NCBI RefSeq assembly: GCF_010093535.1
Contig: NW_022985164.1
Location: 338,142-402,141, forward strand
Source of the DNA: Lindgomyces ingoldianus
Lineage: Eukaryota; Ascomycota; Dothideomycetes; Pleosporales; Lindgomycetaceae
Length of the DNA stretch: 64,000 nucleotides
Reading direction: 5' to 3'
The stretch's first letter is position 1; the number at the start of each line of letters is the position of its first letter. The notes beneath the pieces were generated by a model. That model was not told the DNA's origin, did no database searches, and worked only from the letters and a program-made list of their open reading frames with translations. A program made the translations under genes and the position numbers. Positions 58,633-64,000 of the stretch are shown here, one piece after another.

Positions 58633-59401
58633 ATGGCGGAAGTGCAAGCTCAACCAACCCCCAACCTTAGCGTTGGTACGACCGAGAAGGAGGTCTTCAT
58701 TACGAAGCTTGATGGATTATTAGAGCAATATCTAAATACTCTAGATCAGTACCAGAGGGCGCAGCAAAAGCTGACATCCTCTCTCTCTTCGGTATGAGGT
58801 TGACCACCTTCGTTCATCGGGATTCGCTAATTCCCGTAATTGGTAGGGCTTTTTCTCTCTCGCCCAGGCCAATTTCAATAACCGCTCCCACTCTCGCTAT
58901 GGCCAAGACTACTACGATGAACGAATGCAAGCAACTAGGAGAATGTATGTCGAAGCCCATCTTGATTCTCCTCTCCACTCTTGGATCCTTCATTCCCTTT
59001 TGCTTAACGACAAATATAGCACCGTGACCGCTGAAGGGACCCATGTTGCATTCGCGTGTTCCGCCCCCAATTCCTCCCCCAGTCCGGCAGAATCAGTTAC
59101 TGATGCTTCGGCTGACGGTGAGGCTCCGTTGGAGAAGACATCAGAAAGTCCTTTGGCTGCATCAGCCACTGCATCTACACTGCCACCGGGCGTAAACAAA
59201 GCGTCTTATGGCGACACCGATACGCGTACAGATCCCCTTCACTGGTTTGGAATTCTCGTGCCCCCTGCATTACGCTCCACACAGTCATCATTCATCTCTG
59301 CAGTTGAGGGGCCTATTCCCCAAGTAGTTACTTTGATGAAAGAGCTGAGGAAACAAGAAGTTGAGATCGCTCGGCTTCGGAAGCAGATCAAGAAGCTGTA
59401 G
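58633..59401 (+). CDS. VMA22: Vma22/CCDC115-like V-ATPase assembly factor
   Basis: Vma22 is an ER-associated chaperone needed to assemble the V0 sector of the vacuolar ATPase. Three exons (58633-58791, 58847-58944, 59020-59401; introns 55 and 75 bp) give 212 residues. The N-terminal helix (FITKLDGLLEQYLNTLDQYQRAQQKL) is followed after the first splice by GFFSLAQANFNN and RYGQDYYDERMQATRR. A variable Ser/Ala-rich region separates it from the family signature DPLHWFGILVPPALRSTQSSF. A final coiled coil (MKELRKQEVEIARLRKQIKKL) closes the protein. Overall architecture fits Vma22; sequence similarity in this family is low, hence the moderate confidence in the symbol. Confidence 0.82.
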
Positions 59402-60349
59402 CAGCACTCGTTCGAAGCCCTGAGGTTGATTAACTTCCTGATCACTCTAGTCCTAGAGCAACTGAGCCTAATGGCCACGGCGCGCCTTTTTTAATTATGC
59501 ACGAATGTGGCCTTGTATGAGGATTGAAGCATTGGGCCAGACATACATGCACCGCCACGAAGGATTTTGTGAGGCTGCACAAGAAATTCCCCGGCTTTTC
59601 GTTTAGTGGGATCCTCTGATTATATCTCAACCAGCACTGAGTTGTACCTGCAGCATTTCCGCCCCTCAGCCTCCACAATTACAGGCTCAACTGTTTCAGG
59701 TCCTCAGTTAATTAAACCTATTCAATCGGAGAATTCGCAATTCTTCTAAACGTAGAGATATTTGAGAATAGTTCGCTGACAAGTACTGATTCTTCCATTT
59801 CCCGAATCTTGTCGCCGCAGTGTATGAGTGGTACGGGGTTTGTCGTGCAACAGTCTGCAAAGATGTCAGTGGAAGTCAATATTCTCTGTCTTGTCCTGCG
59901 TCCATTACCATGTGTATATGATTTGCCTGGACCAAAGTTGCCTACGTCCGGAAGAGTGGATTGGTTATCGACCTCAATTACCGCGTCTCACGTCAAACGT
60001 TTGAAGATTTCAACCTTGCAGCTCTGCGCAAAACCGGGCGTTTTGCTCATCAAAGAGAACGAATTTTAATTCAGCTCTCCCAATTTTCTAACATGTGGGG
60101 CAAATTTCACCCTCGTGCACTGACTAATAGAAGTCCGTTGGAAGAGACCATTTCCTAAATAAGTCTTGATCCGTGAAAGGGACCACGGGATATAAATGGA
60201 CGGTCGTGGACGCACATTCAGTCCTCATCACAACACTTTCTTTCCAAATTCTCTCTCGAATTCGCTTCTTTGGCGGCGCCACTCTTTTAAAGTCAGCAAT
60301 TAACTTTCTACAGTCTTTACCCTCAAGTTCATCCCTTTCACTTGACACC
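59402..60349. other. Intergenic region
   Basis: About 950 bp with no supported gene. A TATA box at 60191 serves the downstream gene. Confidence 0.4.
60191..60197 (+). promoter_or_regulatory. TATA box of the Ser/Thr-rich protein gene
   Basis: TATAAAT lies about 155 bases before ATG 60350. Confidence 0.55.
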
Positions 60350-62008
60350 ATGCCCGGCAAAAAAATTCTTGTTCTCTCCGCCCTTGGCAGCCTTGCTGCC
60401 GCTCTTCCCCATTACGGCGGTAGCCATAACAATGGTGGTCACAATGGGGAACATCATGGCGGTCATAACAACGGCAATTATGGCCCTCCAGGATATGGCC
60501 CTCCAGGATATGGGTCTCCAGGATATGGAACCTCTATCTCCGCGAGCACTAAGGCTTACACTACACAACCTGCCTCATGCTCGTATGGGTCGGTGTCTGG
60601 TTCTATGGCGACTGATTGTCCGGGCACCTCGGTCTTTCCCACTGGCACCACCGACTACTCCGACATCTATTCAAGCCGCACTACAGAAGGTCCTCTCCCA
60701 AGTGGAACTGATGTAACCTCCTTCAGCGAGACTTTGTCCGAGTTCCCAAGCACTTACTCTGAAGCGCCTTCCTGCGCTGACGAGGAATGCGGACCAACGG
60801 TAACTGGAACTCCTTACTCATTGCCAACAGAGTTTCCTAGCGGAACTGGAACTGAGGAAGCTCCATCATCGACTGCTCTCCCTACTGGATGCTCTGATGA
60901 CGAGGATGAATGTGGTCCAACGATGACAGGAATTCCTTACTCATCAACGACCCTTCCTACTGGGTGTTCTGATGATGACGAATGCGGTCCAACGATGACG
61001 GAAATTCCTTACTCATCAACGAACCTTCCTACTGGGTGTTCTGATGACGATGAATGCGGTCCAACGATGACAGGAATTCCTTACTCATCAACTGGAAACG
61101 AGGAAGCCCCATCATCGACGGCCCTCCCCACTGGATGTTCTGACGATGACGACGAATGCGGTCCAACTATGACAGTGACTGATTTCTCACAAACAACTGA
61201 ATTCCCCACTAGCACTGGAACTGAGGAAGTCCTCTCCAGTACTGGAACTGAAGAAATCCTGTCTAGCACGGGAACTGAAATTCTTCCCACAGAAACGGGC
61301 TGTGGATTCACTTCAACTGTAATCGTTACTTCGACATATGTCATTACTGTCTCCTCCACCGAGAACACCGGAACTGAAATCCCCAACACCGCTGAGCCAA
61401 CCGCGCCCGAGAGCTTTACGAGCCCTGGAATGGAGATTACAAAGACCTGCACCGAGGAAGAAGGCCCCTCTGGGACCACATCCGCTCCAGAATCTACTTC
61501 GACATGTGACTTTGAGGATAATAGTTGCAATAATGGCCCAACTTTCACTACGGATCTTCCCGGGCTAACAGAAGTCCCATCATCGACTGCGCTCCCCACT
61601 GAATGCTCTGACGGCGACGATGAGTGCGGACCAACAATGACGGGAACGCCTTACTCAACAGGAACTGAGATTCCTTCGTCGACTTCTTTCCCCACCGAAT
61701 GCGCAGACGAAGAGTGCGGACCAATAGTGACTGGAACTCCTTACTCATCTGGAACTGAATTGCCATCGTCGACTGCTCTCCCCACTGGATGCTCTGACGA
61801 TGAGTGCGGACCGACAGTGACCGGAACACCTTACTCATCAGGAACTGAGATCCCATCATCAACTTCTCTCCCCACCGAGACTCCGTGCTCCGGGGACTCT
61901 TGCTCTTCGCAAACTCCCCAGAATACTGAGGCGTCTCCTACAGAAACTCCTACTCCCACCCTCTATGGAGGCGGATATAGGCCTCTTTACAGGGCTCACA
62001 AATTTTAA
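60350..62008 (+). CDS. Secreted Ser/Thr-rich repeat protein
   Basis: One exon of 552 residues, family not recognised. A signal peptide (KKILVLSALGSLAAALP) is followed by a His/Asn/Gly-rich stretch and a short GPPGYG repeat (15-bp DNA unit). The body is Ser/Thr-rich and probably heavily O-glycosylated. It carries eight copies of a Cys-containing motif, D/E-ECGPTMTGxPYS, each usually preceded by TALPTGCSDD. The two cysteines of each unit could pair. One segment (TSTVIVTSTYVITVSS) is a strand-rich spacer. The end, YRPLYRAHKF, is not a GPI signal, so a soluble wall or extracellular protein is likely. Upstream the frame stays open, but ATG 60350 gives the signal peptide. The frame could change length readily by unequal exchange between repeats. 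Confidence 0.85.
   Translation: MPGKKILVLSALGSLAAALPHYGGSHNNGGHNGEHHGGHNNGNYGPPGYGPPGYGSPGYGTSISASTKAYTTQPASCSYGSVSGSMATDCPGTSVFPTGTTDYSDIYSSRTTEGPLPSGTDVTSFSETLSEFPSTYSEAPSCADEECGPTVTGTPYSLPTEFPSGTGTEEAPSSTALPTGCSDDEDECGPTMTGIPYSSTTLPTGCSDDDECGPTMTEIPYSSTNLPTGCSDDDECGPTMTGIPYSSTGNEEAPSSTALPTGCSDDDDECGPTMTVTDFSQTTEFPTSTGTEEVLSSTGTEEILSSTGTEILPTETGCGFTSTVIVTSTYVITVSSTENTGTEIPNTAEPTAPESFTSPGMEITKTCTEEEGPSGTTSAPESTSTCDFEDNSCNNGPTFTTDLPGLTEVPSSTALPTECSDGDDECGPTMTGTPYSTGTEIPSSTSFPTECADEECGPIVTGTPYSSGTELPSSTALPTGCSDDECGPTVTGTPYSSGTEIPSSTSLPTETPCSGDSCSSQTPQNTEASPTETPTPTLYGGGYRPLYRAHKF
60480..60530 (+). repeat. 15-bp tandem repeat in CDS
   Basis: Three near copies of GGCCCTCCAGGATAT encode GPPGYGPPGYGSPGYG. 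Confidence 0.85.
60780..61870 (+). repeat. Coding repeats of the ECGPTMTG motif
   Basis: Eight imperfect units, five in 60780-61180 and three in 61610-61850, separated by a non-repetitive spacer. Confidence 0.85.
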
Positions 62009-62983
62009 ATATTCACTCACACTTGAGACGAAAAGATAGCCAGGTTCATTGCGATGGGATGATTATTCGTGCCTCGCAGGAACATCGAGCAAGGGCTATC
62101 AGATGTAGGGTATGGCATGGCATGGCATGAATTAGGGTTTGGGTTTCCTCTTGGCTTTGATTCTTGGGCTTTTCAATTTCGTATTCTCGGGCTCGCATTT
62201 GCAACTTCTTTGACTCCTTTATAATGGCTGGACCGCCGCAATTTCTACATTCCTAGAATTATGTGTGATCATTGTATTCGCAATTTATCTATTCCTATCT
62301 GAACTGTGCGCGCTGGTATATGCGAACGCACGTGCTCATAAGGATCATGATCCACGAACCCCCTGAGTTCTGCTGACGTATCTAGAACTCTGCACAGGTA
62401 AAAAACGAAGCCCGGACGTGGGCGTATAGTGCCGGACTCCGTATAGTATTTGTCACTGAAGAGGCGCGGTGGAAGGATTCAAGGAATGCCGTTATGTGTG
62501 ATGGAACGCTGCACTACCTGCCTAAGGATTCGAGCACGGCTGTTTCAGATTTTTTTTTACTAGAAGGGTTTATCTGAGTCATGTGAGGTATGAAGGCATG
62601 GAAAGGGGACTGTTGTTTGAATAGTTTGAATAGGTATTATCATTAAAGTAAAATTAGGGTGATGGGTACGTATGCTAGAAATAATTGGTGCGACCTTTTT
62701 TAATGCCCGCGCCTTCCAAAGTTGCATCCTCTTCTAAATGTCTCCAGGAATATTTCGGTGAAGGACGGTCAGAGTCATTGGGGAGATATCCAGACGCTAG
62801 GATTACTAACTCCGGATCAAGTTGTTCGTAAGCGGATCCCGGGATTGTATTCGGACTTGGCTGAGTGCTGGTAAGACGTAGGAGATGTCAAGAAGCGCAG
62901 CCCGCTAACTTAATACACAACACAACATGCTGTGATCCAGAGCATTTAGTCTCCTTCAGTATGTTGTTTGATCGCTTCGGAAT
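62009..62983. other. Intergenic region
   Basis: No gene is supported. A short GGCAT repeat occurs near 62113. The DNA is AT-rich. Confidence 0.4.
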
Positions 62984-63184
62984 CTAGTCAATATAATATT
63001 GCACAGTTTCTAAGATAGCCAGATAGCACTTGTAGTGGTCTACGAGCACGGCGATGTTAGCAGCCAAAGAGATAGTGACGTCGGGTCCAGTGGGGATCTG
63101 ATTAGTGTTACCGTGGAGCGCGTGAAGAAGGCGAGGAAGAGGAAGAGGTTCCAGTCCAAGATTGCCAGAGTTTTTGGCAGACAT
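62984..63184 (-). pseudogene. Possible BTB/POZ-like fragment
   Basis: The minus frame reads LLHALHGNTNQIP, then SLAANIAVLVDHYKCYLAI. This resembles the second half of fungal BTB proteins, where an H..T..(I/V)P segment is followed by IAVLVDxYxC. No BTB start, first strand or downstream part is seen in any frame nearby, so it would be a remnant. The match is by eye and weak. Confidence 0.3.
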
Positions 63185-63394
63185 AGACCAGCCAAAGTGG
63201 AATAGGGGCTGGATAATAGATACGCAGAAACGGAGGAACCCCCAATGAGGCGTGGAGACGACATGATGATTTAAAAGAGGTTCTGGCGTTGATCATATCC
63301 CGACGCTAGCTGAAGCTCTTATTATTAGCGTCGCTGTCTCTATTTGTCCCATTGTCGTCTCTATTCAGGCCCTTTGTTTCAGCGATTTCTTCAC
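63185..63394. other. Intergenic region
   Basis: Short frames overlapping the BTB-like fragment; nothing supported. Confidence 0.3.
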
Positions 63395-63793
63395 TTAACC
63401 CATAAGTTCTTCATCTCCAGAAACATCATCTGAAAGCTCACCTGCCAGACTCGGATGACGCATCTTCTCCACCTCTAACAACTCTTGATACTTCCCCTCA
63501 AAGCTATCTTCCCCTCATTTCGCTTTTTCTAACTGCACATATCGCCCATAGTCTAAACTCGGATGCCCGCTGCGACAATCCGCGCAATTTTAGACCTTAC
63601 GAAATACCAAACCCTATCCTCTTCCAAAGGTTCAGCCCGGAGGAGATAGTGTGCGGCGGAATTGTATGGAAGGTAGAAGGTGCGGTGGATCTAGGTCATG
63701 GTTCTAGGTTGCAAACGGGACGTTGGGGTTTCTGAGCGTGAGAGTGGGAGTGAGGTCAATGTGGAGATCTATGGTGTAGAATTCTTCGGCCAT
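63395..63793 (-). pseudogene. Disabled reading frame, family unknown
   Basis: Not recognised. ATG 63793 opens MAEEFYTIDLHIDLTP, which ends at TAG 63706-63704. A different frame then reads RTFYLPYNSAAHYLLRAEP and VWYFVRSKIARIV, preceded by TAG at 63693-63691. A third stretch gives HPSLDYGRYVQLEKAK, a TGA (63517-63515), then GEDSFEGKYQELLEVEKMRH up to a TAA at 63397. Each piece has coding-like composition and they follow one another, which suggests one gene broken by two frameshifts and up to three stops in 400 bp. Introns cannot explain all the breaks. Confidence 0.5.
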
Positions 63794-64000
63794 GGTGTCG
63801 CGGTTGCAATTTTTTCTGTTGTTTCTTAGGGTAATAGTTTGATTTTTTTTTTATGCCATGTGTAAAAGGGGGCCGGAGTACTACGGATGCTAGCAAGCAT
63901 GCTGAATGATCTTGAAGATGCTAAATCTATTGTGAGTGATTAAGGACATGTGAACGAGTGGGCTTTATGCTACAGCCATGAGCCACTAACCACAAGGATA
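63794..64000. other. End of window
   Basis: About 200 bp with a T-run at 63842; nothing supported. Confidence 0.3.

Overview
The window looks like chromosomal DNA of a filamentous ascomycete (Pezizomycotina). The genes are broken by short GT-AG introns, mostly 45-80 bp. The proteins include fungal types: a GH3 beta-glucosidase, a fungal aquaporin, a fungal-type cAMP phosphodiesterase, a Vma22-like factor and Cms1. Splice models were built by hand from reading frame, GT/AG signals and family knowledge. No species can be named from the sequence alone.

Layout, left to right. 0.3-6.3 kb: a secreted GH3 beta-glucosidase (minus) stands head-to-head with a damaged FAD-linked oxidoreductase. 7.7-15.1 kb: a Myb-like protein, a SIRT4-type sirtuin facing (tail-to-tail) a membrane-anchored multicopper oxidase, and a secreted phosphoesterase. 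15.1-21.2 kb: a gene-poor stretch, then a class II-like cAMP phosphodiesterase preceded by about 800 nt with no ATG on its strand. 22.7-31.5 kb: a secreted beta-propeller protein, an aquaporin, a PA-TM-RING ubiquitin ligase and a small secreted cysteine-rich protein. 33.3-41.5 kb: a housekeeping block with the primase large subunit (PRI2), a PHO13-type HAD phosphatase and aspartyl aminopeptidase (all minus), then the APC/C activator CDH1 (plus).

42.4-48.3 kb is the accessory part. It is AT-rich and holds an F-box relic, an intact F-box gene with a 117-bp internal duplication, an adjacent acidic reading frame, and a degenerate repeat-containing reading frame. 49.2-59.4 kb returns to compact housekeeping genes: a UBX protein, the Rac GTPase, CMS1, a CENP-T-like kinetochore protein, SURF1/SHY1 and a VMA22-like V-ATPase assembly factor. 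The last four form divergent and convergent pairs with gaps of 34-230 bp. 60.3-62.0 kb encodes a secreted Ser/Thr-rich repeat protein. The right end (62-64 kb) is gene-poor and carries two relics, one possibly BTB-like and one unrecognised with several disablements.

No new multi-gene system was found: no secondary-metabolite cluster, intact transposon, CRISPR array or viral block. The best leads are local: decay in accessory islands, the ATG-free leader of the phosphodiesterase, exons hidden behind stop codons that lie in splice donors, and recent in-gene tandem duplications.
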